Part shown: piece by piece, positions 33,483 through 45,800 of the stretch
Layout: each line of letters starts with the position of its first letter
Numbering within the stretch: position 1 is the first letter of the stretch
NCBI GenBank assembly: GCA_013368325.1
Contig: JAACJK010000168.1
Location: 186,001-250,000, forward strand
Length of the DNA stretch: 64,000 bases
Origin: Ephemerocybe angulata
Lineage: Eukaryota > Basidiomycota > Agaricomycetes > Agaricales > Psathyrellaceae
Direction of reading: 5' to 3'
Notes under the pieces: generated by a model
The model's database searches: none
What the model was told of the DNA's origin: nothing
Seen by the model: the letters and a program-made list of their open reading frames with translations, nothing else
Program-made: the position numbers and the translations under genes

Positions 33483-34881
33483 TGTTGAAGTACAATGCGG
33501 GGAGTGACCAATGTAGTGGTAGTGGAACTCCGTAAATACAGTAAAATAGTGGTACTCTGCGTAATTTAGTGGAACTCCGCCAATTTGTGACCGGCGTGTT
33601 CGCCGACCCCGGCGACGACTGCCGCCGCCTCTCGGCCCTTCATGCCTAATTTGGGCCTGGTATATTAAGCGCCAAGGGACGACGCAGTGAGCATGGTGGT
33701 TAGTGATTGAAGACTTCAAAAGTGGTCCATTTGCACACCTTTGGTTGTAGTTGCTGTTGCATCAGTGCTAGCATCTATAATTGCATTTGCATTAGAACAC
33801 TCGGATAGTATACGAGAGAAATAATGGTTAAATCATACCAAAGTGGCCATCCTGTTCGACGTCTGTGCCTGTAGGGGACGACGGCAATACTGATGGGCGT
33901 CTTTCTCGCTCTGTAGGCCTTTTCTAGTGCCCGTTCTTCAAGACAGTCGACTTTGTAGTGTAGTTCACGATAGTCTGTACGAAAATTCATGGCTAAAGGC
34001 GAAGTGTACTCACGAAGTCACGGAACCGCTCTGCCTCGGAGACCGTGAGGCTAGCAGCATCAAATTAAACCCTTCTCAGCCCTGTGGGCTCCCTGAACTC
34101 TGACTTAATGGTGTCTGGCGATGCTTGGACGTCGTCTGAATCGAGGACATCCATTGCGATGGAAGAAACACTGAAAAGAATTGATTTTTTGAGCGAGAGT
34201 GGTGTCTTCCAAGGTAAAAATTGCAAAGGAGGGTTCCAATAAAACAGCTTGAAACAGCTTTGGCTCCGCCATTCGTTCTACACGACGCGACGCGTTAACC
34301 AAGGTCATTACTTGGCGAAAATGACCCATGCTGAACCGCGTTTGCCGAATCGGCCACACGGTGATGTCCGGCGTCTGGTGCGGCGCAGAGTTCCACCAAA
34401 TTGCAGAGTCCCACTAAATTCGTCCGACTTCCACTAAATTGTTTCACTTGGCGGAGTCCCACTACCACTACATAGGTATAGACTCGTACAATGCACATGT
34501 CTCCATGGCTCGCCCATTGTTCTCTTCATCTTCACACGGGCGCTGCCTCTTTCAAACTTTTCTATTGTTCTAATGCTTCTTTGTTCTATATATATCCACG
34601 ATCACATTGTTCATTCATTCCATCGTTTCACATATATCACACAGCATTGTTCTCACTTCTATTGTTCCATATTCGTATGTACTTTATTGTTCTCCCGATA
34701 TGGACCGTCTATTGTTCCACACAGTATATAGTCTACACTGCAAGTGGGTAGTTCCCTTATCGAACTATCTCCCACTTGCAGGTGCGTCATGCTGTATTTC
34801 TCTTTATCTAACTTAACTAATATATCGAACTATCTCCCACTTGCAGTGGCTTCAACGACTTATAAACTTAGCAGTTTATCA
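33483..34881 (+). repeat. Solo copia LTR inserted in copia pol, flanked by 5-bp TSD
   Basis: Begins TGTTGAAGTAC and ends GTTTATCA. CTTGG occurs immediately before (33478-33482) and after (34882-34886). Removing the insert and one CTTGG restores the reading HDLATGV-LVHEESSL-CEHC of the integrase zinc region. The LTR proper is ~436 bp because it contains a nested TIR element (33511-34473). Its 3' half holds CAGTATATAGTC and the doubled ATCGAACTATCTCCC block seen in the LTR at 22.3 kb. Confidence 0.85.
33511..34473. mobile_element. 963-bp TIR element nested in the solo LTR
   Basis: The left end ATGTAGTGGTAGTGGAACTC and the right end, reverse-complemented, ATGTAGTGGTAGTGGGACTC match at 21 of 22 positions including the next CCG bases. 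Subterminal TTTAGTGG/CCACTAAA motifs recur at both ends. The inside has only short ORFs without transposase motifs, so it is non-autonomous. The target-site duplication is unclear. Confidence 0.75.
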
Positions 34882-36888
34882 CTTGGTACACGAGGAATCA
34901 TCGCTCCAGGATATCTGTGAGCACTGCATAGCTGGGAAGCAACACCGGGATCCATTCCCTCATCTATCGGAGCATCGCTCCACCGAGCTCCTAGGACGTA
35001 TTCACTCGGACGTCCATGGACCTCTCAGCTCCCAGACACCTGTCGGGTACCAGTACTGGATCGTCTTCATTGATGACCACTCACGATTCAAGAAGGTTTA
35101 CCTATTGAAGCGCAAGAGCGACGCCTTCCAGGCCTTCAAAGACTTTGTTGCTGAAGTAGAATGAAAGCACGGCGTCAAGGTCAAGGAGCTCCACGATGAC
35201 AAAGGAGGAGAATACATTGGCAAGAACTTCGAGTCTTGGTGCACAGAACGTGGGATCACACGCCAGCACACCGTCAAGGCTACGCCTCAGCATGGTGTTA
35301 GCGAACGTCTGAACCGCACCTTGGCAGAAGGAGTAATCGCCATGCTCAACCAGGCATCTCTCCCTATGATGTTCTGGGGCGCTGCTGTCCTCTACTACAC
35401 CGAGATCATCAACGCCACCCCCTCCTCTGCGCTTTCAAACACGACCTCCTATGAAGTTTGGCACAAATCCAAGCCTGATATCTCCATGTTCCGAGTCTTT
35501 GGCTGCCGTGCATTCGTAAACATCACACGAAAAGACCGCACCAACCTCCAACCACATGCAGAACTCTGTATCTTTATTGGTTTCGAACCAGGATACAAGG
35601 GCTGGAAATGCTACAACCCAAGCACGAAGAAAGTCGTCATATCACGCGACATCATCTTCGACGAGAAATCCTTCCCAGGACTATCAACCAAAGCCAATCC
35701 ACAGGTTCAGGTACCTGTCGGCATTCGGAACATATGGCCAGACGCTGCTAATGATCCTACGCCACTACCTGCTAAGCCACCTGTCGTTCTCCCATCTCCT
35801 CCACCTCCTCCTAATCATCGCAACGACGATTCCGATGAGAGTGATAGTGATGACGATGGAGAGAACCCAGCAGTGTGCACTCCCAAACGACCTGCACAAG
35901 GCTCCGCGCCTAAAGCAGACACACGTCGACCAGAGTATCATCCCTCTACTCCTCCTAGTCCAACACGCCAGACCCAGACCAAACCTGCCATACCCGAATC
36001 TCCCTTCACACCTCCGTCCCCAGAAATTGGTCCTATTCCTGCTCCTGCTTTCCCCGATCCTCCTCCTCAGCCCTCGTTCATTCCACGTCCTGTCGGTGCA
36101 CCTCCCTTGGTGTCGCAGAGCACACGTCCTATTCGTACCTCCACCAGAGCATTGACAGACTTCCAGCTGCTCCATGGGGTGCAACGACGAGGCACTCAAC
36201 CACACGCTCGACGTCAAGGGGGTGATGTGGTGGCAGATCGAGGGGGTGACAACAGAAACAATCCGCCACCTATTCAGGAAGAAAACTTGGCTGAGATACC
36301 ACCACTCGTTGCTGAGGATTTTCAGGCAGGAGATGATGACGTTGATATGGGACAAGCCCTACGAGCTACTCCCATCTTCGATTCAATTCGGACCATGTAC
36401 GACCTCCCACTCGACGTCTTTTGTAACGACGTGGGCACATCTATGGCCTACTACATGGCATATGATAGGTTGCAGGCGGCAGTGCAGACAGCATTTGGAG
36501 CGGCCACGCGACCTCACGACTCACCACAGACACCCGAACAAGCCTTCAATGGCCCGGATGGCGAATTCTGGCTCGCAGCTGCCCAAGCGGAGATTGTCGC
36601 TCTCATTGCTAATGGCACCTGGGACTTAGTCGAGCTTCCGGAAGGGAGAAAGGTAGTTGGCTCGCGATGGGTCTTCCTCGTCAAACGCAAGGACGATGGC
36701 ACCATCGATCGGTACAAGGCACGACTTGTGGCAAAGGGGTACTCGCAGATCCCTGGACAGGACTACGATCAAACCTGGGCACCAACAGCTCGCCTTACCT
36801 CCCTTCGCACAGCCCTCGCCAAGGCTGCCATGAACGGTGACTTCATCGAGTCTATCGACATCGACAATGGAGAATAGATATCACACCT
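34882..36888 (+). pseudogene. Copia integrase and N-terminal reverse transcriptase
   Basis: Resumes after the solo LTR: CEHCIAGKQ (zinc site), IHSDVHGP, LHDDKGGEY and HGVSERLNRT supply the D, D and E of the integrase core. It is broken by TGA at 35162-35164. The C-terminal part has FRVFGCRAFV, IFIGFEPGYKGW and a Pro-rich linker, then the RT start GTWDLVELPEGRKVVGSRWV and ARLVAKGYSQIPGQDYDQTW. The frame ends in TAG at 36886-36888, right where the first catalytic Asp region (SIDIDN) should continue. The YADD motif and RNase H are absent. Degenerate and truncated. Confidence 0.85.
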
Positions 36889-36919
36889 TGCCTTCGAGGG
36901 CGATGAGGTGGTGGTGCAA

Positions 36920-37480
36920 TCTGCACTGCCACACCGCGGGAGACCAAGTTCAAGGGAAGGTGGAGGAGAACGCGGGCAACGATGTGTATGTTTTCTCGTG
37001 TAACTCGTGAGGCATTTGAAAACTGAATAAATGAATAATAGCGACATCTCTAACGTCTCCGAGAAGGTATCAACGCCTCCGAGAGTGGTGGAACTCACTC
37101 CAAAGAGTAATACGGACTTGGCTACCCGGCTCAGCAATTCAGGAGTCTTGTTCCAGTCTCGCTTCCAGAGCACAGGAGACAAACATGACCTCGCTGAGCA
37201 AGAAGCGTGAACAATGACGAATGAATGAATGAAGAACGGATCTACAAAAATCTCTCTACATTGCTACGATTAAGCGTCCAATAACGTGTGTGGCCGTGAC
37301 CAAACCTCTACTCGAGCTTGACTCGAGCCTCGCCTCTCTAGATCTAATCTACTAGTCCAAGATGTACATAAAGGGATACCAGATAGGCCTAATGCACCAC
37401 ACTATAATAATGTTACAATAAACGTGCCATACAAACGTCCGTCCGGAGTACATTCTACAGCTCTCTCTCGTGGTGAAATG
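36920..37480 (+). repeat. TPR-gene relic, copy 1 of repeat family B
   Basis: GGGAGACCAAGTTCAAGG, a GTATGT intron start and AGTAATACGGACTTGGC (SNTDLATRL) match exons of the small genes at 57.9-58.4 and 60.8-61.4 kb. From about 37210 the sequence turns to the other orientation and matches their 3' flank (CTCTACTCGAGC, CCATACAAACGTCCGTCCGG). So two pieces of the same unit lie head to head here. Confidence 0.6.
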
Positions 37481-37656
37481 GCATCTTCCTGCTGGTCTTG
37501 CTCGTGGTTGCGTCTTTCGGTCTGGGCGTGTCCCGAAGTGAAGGCTGATACGAGTATGAATCAATCGTTCAATGCCAGCGTTATTAAAGGTCCGAGCTGA
37601 ATCGGCGAGAGTTGAGATCAGATTAGATTGTGATGGGATCAGGTGGGGCAAACGAA

Positions 37657-37672
37657 CCTGATCTCGATTCTC
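37657..37672. repeat. LINE target-site duplication, 3' side
   Basis: CCTGATCTCGATTCTC, identical to 51276-51291, directly followed by the poly(T) tract of the LINE. Confidence 0.9.
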
Positions 37673-37892
37673 TTTTTTTTTTTTTTTTTTTTTTGGTGGA
37701 GCTGACGGTGAAGAGGCGCCCGACAAAAGTGGGCCCTCCTCACCAGCTAGTTTCGCGGCACTAGTCCGCAGTAGTTATAGGTTGTCCAAAGGGGGAAATG
37801 CGCATACGCACACTCACCGGAGTGAGTAGTGTGGGACTGCGACAGAGTTGCCAGCCGGGGAGATGTGTACGAGTAGGTATTGGCCAATCGGC

Positions 37893-39760
37893 TTACCTAT
37901 TCCTCCCCGGCGGGCGCCTAACTCTGCCGACACCCACTAAAACCCCCATGTTCGTTGCCCAATCGGGCGGCAGGGCGCTCGAGGGAGCTTCGTCGAGAAC
38001 CGTGTACCAGGTTCGTTCGACTAGTTTCCTATTGAGTGCCTTTTTGCCGTATGACCGGTGGTTTGTCAGGACTCGGTCGTTCCGCAGCCTGACGTTGACC
38101 GCTCGTAGCAGCCTGTTCCGTACTTCGGGTGGTGGGAGTATCTTTGTGGGGTCGCTGCCCTTCCCGATTCTCCAATCACATCTGTTAAGCCGTATCGCGT
38201 ATACAGTTTCAGATAAGAGTATCCTGAACAGGCGCGTCGCGCCTGTGATTATCTTACCTCGTTCGTCTTTAATCTGGACTAGCCCCACGCCCATGACAGT
38301 TCCCAGGGTAATGTAGGGTTTTGTCTTTCCCGTTCGATCCCACAGCTCGTTGAACACTTGCCAGGCGGTTTCCTGCCCGGATGCCCGACACTCGAAGAGG
38401 ATGTGCGCCATCGACTCCACGGGGGCTTGGCAAAGGCTGCACGGCATTCGCGCAGTCAGGGGGTTGGAGTCGATCTTTTCCCAGTAAGTGCCGATTTTAT
38501 GGCCTTCGTGCACTGTTTTCCACAGGAACACCTTAGCTTTCTTAGTGAGGACAGTGCCCTTCCCCAGTGAGTCCCATATGGCAGACTCCAGAGGCTTCTC
38601 TCCATTTATCTCCTCTATAACTGACTGGATAGTGTCGATATTTGCTTCCGTCCGCGCTCGGATGTGTTTGTCAGCCCGGCGTCTAATTGCACGGTAGAGC
38701 AGGGACTGGGTCGCGGTGGCGAGTCTTACTCCGGCGCCCTTGATGAACACCCCTTTGCGTAGGTTCAGGTGGTCGGGCACCTCTTTCTCTGCGCCGGTCG
38801 CTGCGAGCGCGTCTGCAGCGTCGTTCCCCGGGTCGCCACTGTGGCCCTTAACCTTCCTTGTACGTATCGTGCTGCTGGACGCGAGGACTTCGCCGTACAT
38901 CGCTGCGAGGACTGACTTGTTCTTGCAGTTCGTAAATCCCTCGTCCGCCCAGCGGGGGAGGAGGGTCGTTAGGGCGTCAATAGTATATTTGGAGTCGCTA
39001 ACAATGTCGAGGTACTGGACGCGGGGGTTTTTCTGGATCGCGACAAGTGCGGCGACGAGCTCGCCCACATTATTTGACGCCATCGCCGTTGGGATGCGAA
39101 TAGCCTCATTCCTGGCTTCGTTCTCGCCGTACCAGATCCCGCTCCCCGCTCGGGCACTCGCAGTGCCGTTGCCTGAGCATGATCCGTCTGTGTAGACGGT
39201 CGTTCGTGGTGTGTCCCATGCCGGGAGGAGCGCGGGGGCGATGTCTGCGGTCGGTAGGGTCCGCTGCTCCTCCTTCTTCCAGTCTACGAGTACTCGGATA
39301 TGGTGGGTTGGGTCCCCGTTCTCTGTCATGGTCCTGTTCCACGTCTCCTTGAAGCCGTCGATTGCTTCGGGGTTAGGTGCGGTGCGGTGGGGGACTTGAT
39401 TTGCGTCACTGCGGGGGTCCCAAACTGCTGCAAGGGAGTCGAGCTTGGTCGACGCGTTCTTTCGGCATTCGATAGGGTTGTCGCAGCCGGTGAGTCTGTC
39501 ATCATAGCAGGAGTAGCAGTCGCACGTTGGGGTCATCAGGTGGTCAGGTGCGTCGTTCTTGCGGGCGTGGTCTACCATTTGCTTCGTGGTGGAGAAGTGA
39601 TGGATTTTCTGTTGGCATACACCCCATTTATCGCCGTAGAGTGCTCTTGTATCGGGACGCCGCCCAATATGGTACCAGAAGGGCATCGAGTCCCGTAGTT
39701 CGGGTGTAATGGTCATTGGCGCGCATTGTGCGTTGTATTTTGCGGCCACCGCTTCAGAGT
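37893..39760 (-). pseudogene. LINE RNase H and C-terminal zinc region
   Basis: An open frame (nominally from 39893). The part from about 39760 downstream, KYNAQCAPMTITPELRDSM, is the real continuation of the RT C-terminal region in another frame. RNase H: VYTDGSCSGNG (Asp, near 39190), NVGELVAAL (Glu), DIVSDSKYTIDAL (Asp) and GNDAADALAATG (Asp), so all four metal-binding acids are present. Then LWKTVHEGHKIG and CSLCQAPVESMAHILFEC, the zf-RVT-type motif of LINE C-termini. The frame is intact to TAG at 37893, but it is separated from RT by a frameshift near 39745. Confidence 0.85.
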
Positions 39761-40425
39761 GGGAGGGAGGGACTTTGATTGGAGGAATACCCGCCACTGT
39801 TGTGTGAGTGGGCTCTTCAGGAGGCTGAGTGCGACATTTTGGAATCTGGAGACCGCGGCAGCTGCCACAAGGGGCTCGGCTACGCTTACCCAAACTGGGC
39901 GCCTATCTGCCGGGGCATGGTACCTCTGTAGTATCATGAGCGCGATGGCTTCATTTCGAGACCGGAGGTCGATCAGCTTAAACCCGCCTTCATTCAGCGG
40001 GGCCTTGAGCGTTGCAATTGCAACTGCGTTATTAACCCTCGCTCCATTTTTGTCAAAGACGAAGTCGTCAATTATCTTTTCGAGGGCGAGCACTATCTCC
40101 TCCGGCATACCTTGTACCCTAGTGAGGTATTGCGTGAAGCTCCCGACTATCGCTGTGGCAGCTCTGCATCTCCCGGCAAGGGTAGGTCTGTGACGGCCCC
40201 ATCGCCCGAGAGTGGCCTTCACTTTCTCTAACGTGGGCTGCCAGACCTCGACTTGTTTAAACCCGTAGCCATAGTAGCTACCGAGAAGTCAGACCATTTC
40301 CCCTTCTCCTGCGATGTGTATTTCGGGCGGGACTGGCTCGCTATCTGGGTGGTAGCGACGCATCCGGTGCATTTCGGTGCGTTGCCTTTTTGATCCAAGC
40401 GGGATAACAACGGTTTTCTCAATAT
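39713..40425 (-). pseudogene. LINE reverse transcriptase, C-terminal part
   Basis: From the Helitron junction: IEKTVVIPLG, then MHRMRRYHPD to a TGA near 40290 (AGEGEMV stop). The next frame continues with LGSYYGYGFKQVEVWQPTLEK and the frame at 40222 (ATLGRWGRHRPTLAGR, FVFDKNGAR) to 39713. This is the RT thumb/connection of Tad1-like LINEs. At least two frame breaks make it inactive. Confidence 0.8.
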
Positions 40426-40437
40426 TACGAGTCCGTA
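40425..40437 (+). repeat. Helitron 2 left inverted repeat (ATIR)
   Basis: TTACGAGTCCGTA at the extreme 5' tip; exact reverse complement at 50861-50873. Confidence 0.85.
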
Positions 40438-42886
40438 GTTTACGGAGGAATCGTTCTATTCCTCTTGCCCTGGATTTCTCGCGAGACGCTCCAAAGCGAC
40501 TTTAGGAAAGTCACAGCCACTGATCCGCGAGCGATGCCATCAATTCTCGCCTCGCAGCTTTCCAACGTTGGAAATCTGCAATCTTTCACCCTTGCCGTCA
40601 CTCCTTCCTCGCTCCTAACGAACTATTTCTGCCAACCTACCAAGGCGCCCAGGTCCTCGCACCAACCGTCCTGCAACAACTTCAGCCCAAACGCAACCAT
40701 TCACCGGCCGTGTCCACCGCGTCGCATCTACTATCCAACTGACAACGCAGGCGGTGACAGCGTCGTCGTACAGGGTTTCGACCGGGACTTGAAGTTGCGC
40801 AGGAGGGTATGCTGGGAGGATGCGCGCTTGGGTGGGGTGGCGGCGCGGGTCGCTCTCGGCGATGGCACCGAGCGGCTTGCAGACATCCGACGATGGGAAA
40901 CCACAGCCCCAACCCCTGCGGGCTGCTTAACTGCACAATTACAGTCAAGGTGAGTAGGTATATCTGCCGCTCGGGCTTCACATACTCACGTCGTTTACCA
41001 GAATTAGTCCTTCCTTTGTACTTGCCGCGGTTGTTGATGTCGGCCACGCGATGCCAAGTGGTATCCCGACTTGCCATCCCAAACACGGCACCACCACCTC
41101 ATCTTGCCATCACCACCCGCTCGCATCCAACGACCCGGAGCAGCCCAATGTCGCCTTGCCACCGTGCCCCTCGAGTTGCGTTCAAGTGCGACGACAGCAC
41201 CACTCTCCGCTCTCCGTCGTGATTTCCAACCAACGTGCGTGCCGCGAGCGACGACTTCGACGGTGTATGGATAAGACCGGAGGGCGATGCAGGGGGACGG
41301 GCTCCTGGACTATGCCTTAGCCTTGGCAATGGCATCGACTAACTACAGTCAAGGTGAGTACGAGTGCCCATCGCTTAAGTCCCTTTTTGCTAACGCCCTT
41401 TAGAACTAGGCCTGCCCCTCCATTCGCCGTGTTTCTTCCCGGTTCTTTAGAAAGGTGTGTTATGTTTCTGCTGTGCCCCAAGGTCACAACAGTACCCAGT
41501 GACTGACACTCGGTCTCCATCGATCTAGCAGCTGATTCTGTCCTCCCTGATACTCTTGCTCCTGGGTTCCACTCCCTGGTAACAACGAAGACACCACCCC
41601 GAGTGCCCTAGTGGCTTCTGAAACCGCCCCAAGTCCACGCTGGCCCGGGGTGCATTTGATGCCTCCCCTCCTGCCACGTCGGATGCCCACCGTATCTCAT
41701 CCACAACGCGAATGAGCAGGCGGCGTCATATCCTGGTGCGTACTCCGGTTTCCCCACCGCATTTATTCGCCCTATGCGCGGTTCGCTGACGACCTTTGTG
41801 CTCAGCTCGACCGAGGTTCGCGATGCCGCCCGCTTGCACAGTAGCTGTCGTCGTCGTTGGGATCGTGCACGATGCTGCTCAGCATGTCGCAGTTTATGGC
41901 ACGACCATTATCACGTCCACCGTCAAGGCCCAACGTTCAACGCGTGTACTCCCCCAACCCCTCCGGCTTCCGTCGAGTATCGGTCCTCATCTCTAGCGAC
42001 ATTGAACATTTGCTCGTGTGTATCCGCATCGAGCAACACATTCCGACCTCAACCAGCACCCAGACCCAAGCGGTCCCGTCTCACCACCACCCTACCGCGA
42101 TGGTCGAACTCTCGCTTGCGTCCAGGTCCAGTGACGCCGACAGCCCTGCATCGTACCCACCACATACCACTGGCACTCATCTCATCGCGCGGCGCGCCCG
42201 CTCTCAATCCCCAATTTCACGTTTGCATCCCACTACACCGAGAAACGCAGACTCCCCCAATTCAAGCAACAGACGCAAAGCCACTCTTGTGCTCGTTGCC
42301 GGACCACTACCAAACGTGAACACCCACCACCACGAACTTGGCAATGTGTGTTCATCGCCCCAGAAGTTGCTTCGACGATTTTCAGTTCTGATTTTTCATG
42401 TTGCCGTCGAAATACTGCCCTGTATTAGCTCTATTGTATGTTTACTCTATAGATTTACTTAGTATTAGGGTAAATGTGAAGCTGAGTGTTGGGGGCGTCG
42501 AGCCCTTGTGTCAGTTAGAGCATCCGGCGGAAATGATAACATCACCCGGAACGGCCGGAGTCCGGGCTGGCGGCGGAACGAACCGCCACGTCGAGCCATC
42601 GCTCCTTGCTTTCCCCCATCATCCCCCACCTTCCCCCACTGAACATACGCCCAGACCTCAGTTTGTTTACAATGATTCCCACTCTTGCTCAACCGTTTGC
42701 TATGATATGCCTTCGTCCTCGTCACGGAGACCCCCTGGAAATTGGTGGCCATGCGCTCTGTGGCCTCCTGCCTCATCCACACCTTTCAGTATGTCTTTCA
42801 ATGTTGTTCTTTGTTGATTCTGAAATCTCACGCATTGATAGTCCATCTATTGTGTATTCCCTCGATCCTCTCGTCCGTGCTTATCT
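40438..42886. other. Helitron 2 5' leader region
   Basis: 2.4 kb between the 5' tip and the first in-frame ATG. CG-rich with several plus-strand ORFs (up to 201 codons) of Ser/Pro/Thr/His-rich composition and no recognised domain. It could hold an untranslated leader, 5' exons or filler DNA; I cannot choose. Confidence 0.4.
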
Positions 42887-45800
42887 ATGCTCCCTGTCGA
42901 CCGCTTGCCAAACATCACACCACATACCGGAGCTCCCGCACTCATGCTGCAGTCCCATTCCAGGGTGTTGGTGCCGCCCTCTGCATGCTCGTCAACGCAC
43001 CTCTCTAAAACTGTCGACTCAACTGTTCCCGGTGCTTCTGGGACGACACTGCCTACCGACACTGGCTTGTCGACCGCGCCTACTTGCTTGTCAACCTGCA
43101 TTACGGAATTGCCCTCCAAGTCTGACTCGGACTTGTTAACTCTGTTCTCCGATGCTTCCACTCGCTCGTTGGTGCCGGCAGTGCCCTCTGCTGGCCCGGC
43201 AACATCCCTACCTGGCATGGGCTGTTCGATGCTGATGCTACCCTCTCCTCGCTCGTCAACACTGCTCCCTGTAGCACCTTCCGCTTGGCTGCTTGCTAAA
43301 GCTAGCAACACTTGCCGGTTGGTGCCACCCTCGGCTTGCTCGTTGACACCGCCTTCCCTCGAGTCGCCTCGTCAATTATCTAAGCCAGCCAATGACGTGG
43401 CTCTCTTGGCATGTAGCAGTGGTTCCGTTGCGGCGAGCGAGGTGGCTCAGCTGGGGTCTCCATATATTGATTTGAGCGAAGTGCCCCAAACACGAACGGG
43501 GTCTGGCTACATGGCTTTGAGCGAGGTGCCCCGAATGGGGTCTGAATGTGCCGCTTTGAGCGAGGTGCCCCGAACGGGGTCTGAATGCGTCGCTTTGAGC
43601 GAGGTGCCCCGAATGGGGTCTGAATGCGTCGCTTTGAGCGAGGTGCCCCAAATGGGGTCTGAATGCTTCGCTTTGAGCGAGGTGCCCCGAACGGGGTCTG
43701 AATGTGTCGCTTTGAGCGAGGTGCCCCAAGCGGGGTCTGACAATATGACTTTGAGCAAAGTGCCCCGAGCGGGGTCTGACAATATCACTTTGAGCGAGAT
43801 GCACCAAACGGCGTCTGAGTGTGTTGCTTTGAATGGCTGCAAGCCCCTGCCATGTTCTAAGTTGCTTGTGAGAGCTGAGCTGCAGCAAATAGGGTCTGAT
43901 TATGCTGTGTTAACGTCGTCGTTGTTCTCTAGTCCTATCGGGGGTGGAGGCCCCGCAAAATCAATACCGTTTACGGATCTGCTAGATCAATATGTTATTT
44001 CGCTACACCGGTCAGCGGCTTTTCCCAATTACTCCCTGAAGTACATATCCTATGGCCCTGAAGTGAATGTAAGCTCTGGTGCTGGTGCGATACAGGATCC
44101 TGTGTACATCAAGATCCCTCTGGGCATTTTAGCCCCTCTTTTAACAATTACTGCTGCTCGAGAAGTTCTGCTGTGTCATGGAGTGTCCCTTGCTGCCCGT
44201 TCTAAAAGAGTAGATGTTGATGCCGCACTTAGCACTCATTACTGTAATGGATGTGTTGAATGTGTAGCAATATTTGAGATCATACCTGGGAAGCAGATGC
44301 AGGGAAATGCTCGTAATAAGATATATCGTGCAAAGAAGAAAGAAGAGATGGAGCCTCCATGTAGTGACACTGTTATGAAAGATGAAAGTTTACCTTCAGT
44401 GTCTCATAAGGCAAAAAGCAAGAAGAATGCAAGGACTGCTATTCCTCGTGACAGTCAACCTGCTGTCCATGATAGTAAACCGTTGCAATTCTTATATGGC
44501 GAGATTGAAAATCATACCTTTCCTCCTCCATCACTCACTCCTGACATTGAGATAGACATTGCTGCTCGAGCTTGTGCTAATTTCGACCCATCTAAGTTTG
44601 AGGAATCTGGATGTGCTGTATGTGGAATGTTAGTTCCACTGAAACAACTAAGTAAGTTAAAGTCGATCCAAGGTCATTTGGATATTTTAAACCGTGATGG
44701 CTGTGCCATGAGAGAAAGAAAGTCCGAAAATGATGCTGTGAAGGAATATAATGCACCTGTAATAGATGATACCTGTGATAAAGTATGTGATGACTGCCGA
44801 GCTTCACTTCGCAAAGGTGATATCCCAAAGTACGCATTGGCTAATGGCCTGTGGCTTGGAAATATTCCCAAGGAACTGTCCGAGTTACGATATGTTGAAA
44901 GACTGCTTATTGCTAAAGTTCGCCATACAGTTTGCTGGGCAAAAGTATCAACAGGTATGCGAAAGATGAAGGCCAACTTTGTTGCTTTTGAGTCACCTAT
45001 GCCCCAGATATATGAAAGGCTTCCACCTCCGAGAGAAGATATCGAGGAGGTTTTGGCAATTCTATTTACAGGACCGACCAAGCCTGATCATGCAACTTAT
45101 AAGCGAACACCTTTTCTTGTGAGAAGAAACCATGTTGCTCAGGCACTAAAGTGGTTGAAACTAAATCATTCCGACTATGCAAATATTGATATTTCTCAGA
45201 AGAACCTTGACTCCTATCCTGAAGATATACCTCCTGTAACTGTCGAGTACATTCAGAAAATTGGAAACAAGCTTGCAGAAAGTACAAGTATACATGACAT
45301 GGATGATGAAGATGGTACCGAGGAAGGAGAATGTCCATTTACAGTACATGGTATTACAGCGCAAGATATCGAAACTGTTTCTGTTAGAAAGTTAAAAGCT
45401 AGGGCTGTTCATCATTTTAATAATGAAGGAAGGTTTCTCAATGTAGGACGTCTTGATTTGGTTTCTATTTGGAGTAATCCACAGCTCTATCCACAAATGT
45501 TTCCCTGGCTGTTTCCGTATGGCCTTGGAGGAGTAGGATCGATTGAAGGATTATCAAGTAAAATGCATAAGCGCCGCCTTCTTATGTACCATGACAAACG
45601 CTTTCAAGTAGACCCTAACTTCCCTTTCATTGCCTTTAGCCATGAACAGATGGGGGCTGTTTCAACATCTGGAAGGGTTGCAACTAACCGAGCAAATTTT
45701 GATGAAATAACCAATCGGTTACTCTCTGTCGATACGACTGTTCTTCAATCCCTGGCTACACGTATGGCTAACGGTGAAATTGTCAAGGCTGAAACTGACA

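Larger units (their letters stand above)
31747..36890 (+). mobile_element. Ty1/copia retrotransposon, truncated and nested
   Basis: Internal region of a copia element on the plus strand: LTR-end-like CACAGTTTGA, half-tRNA primer-binding site, ~250-bp leader, gag, protease, integrase and the start of reverse transcriptase. It breaks off at about 36890, where a TPR-gene relic begins; no 3' LTR was found. Pol is interrupted by a solo LTR (33483-34881), and its likely 5' LTR lies at 22330-22705 beyond the KDZ element. Domain order protease-integrase-RT is diagnostic of copia. Confidence 0.85.

Noticed and set aside
33511..34473. CACTA (EnSpm) transposon
   Set aside because: The ends read ATGTAGTGG...CCACTACAT, the reverse of CACTA...TAGTG, and no transposase is present.
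39713..39893. N-terminal 45 residues of the 666-codon LINE frame as real protein
   Set aside because: In this overlap the RT-like sequence is in the other frame; the RNase H frame becomes LINE-like only from about 39760.
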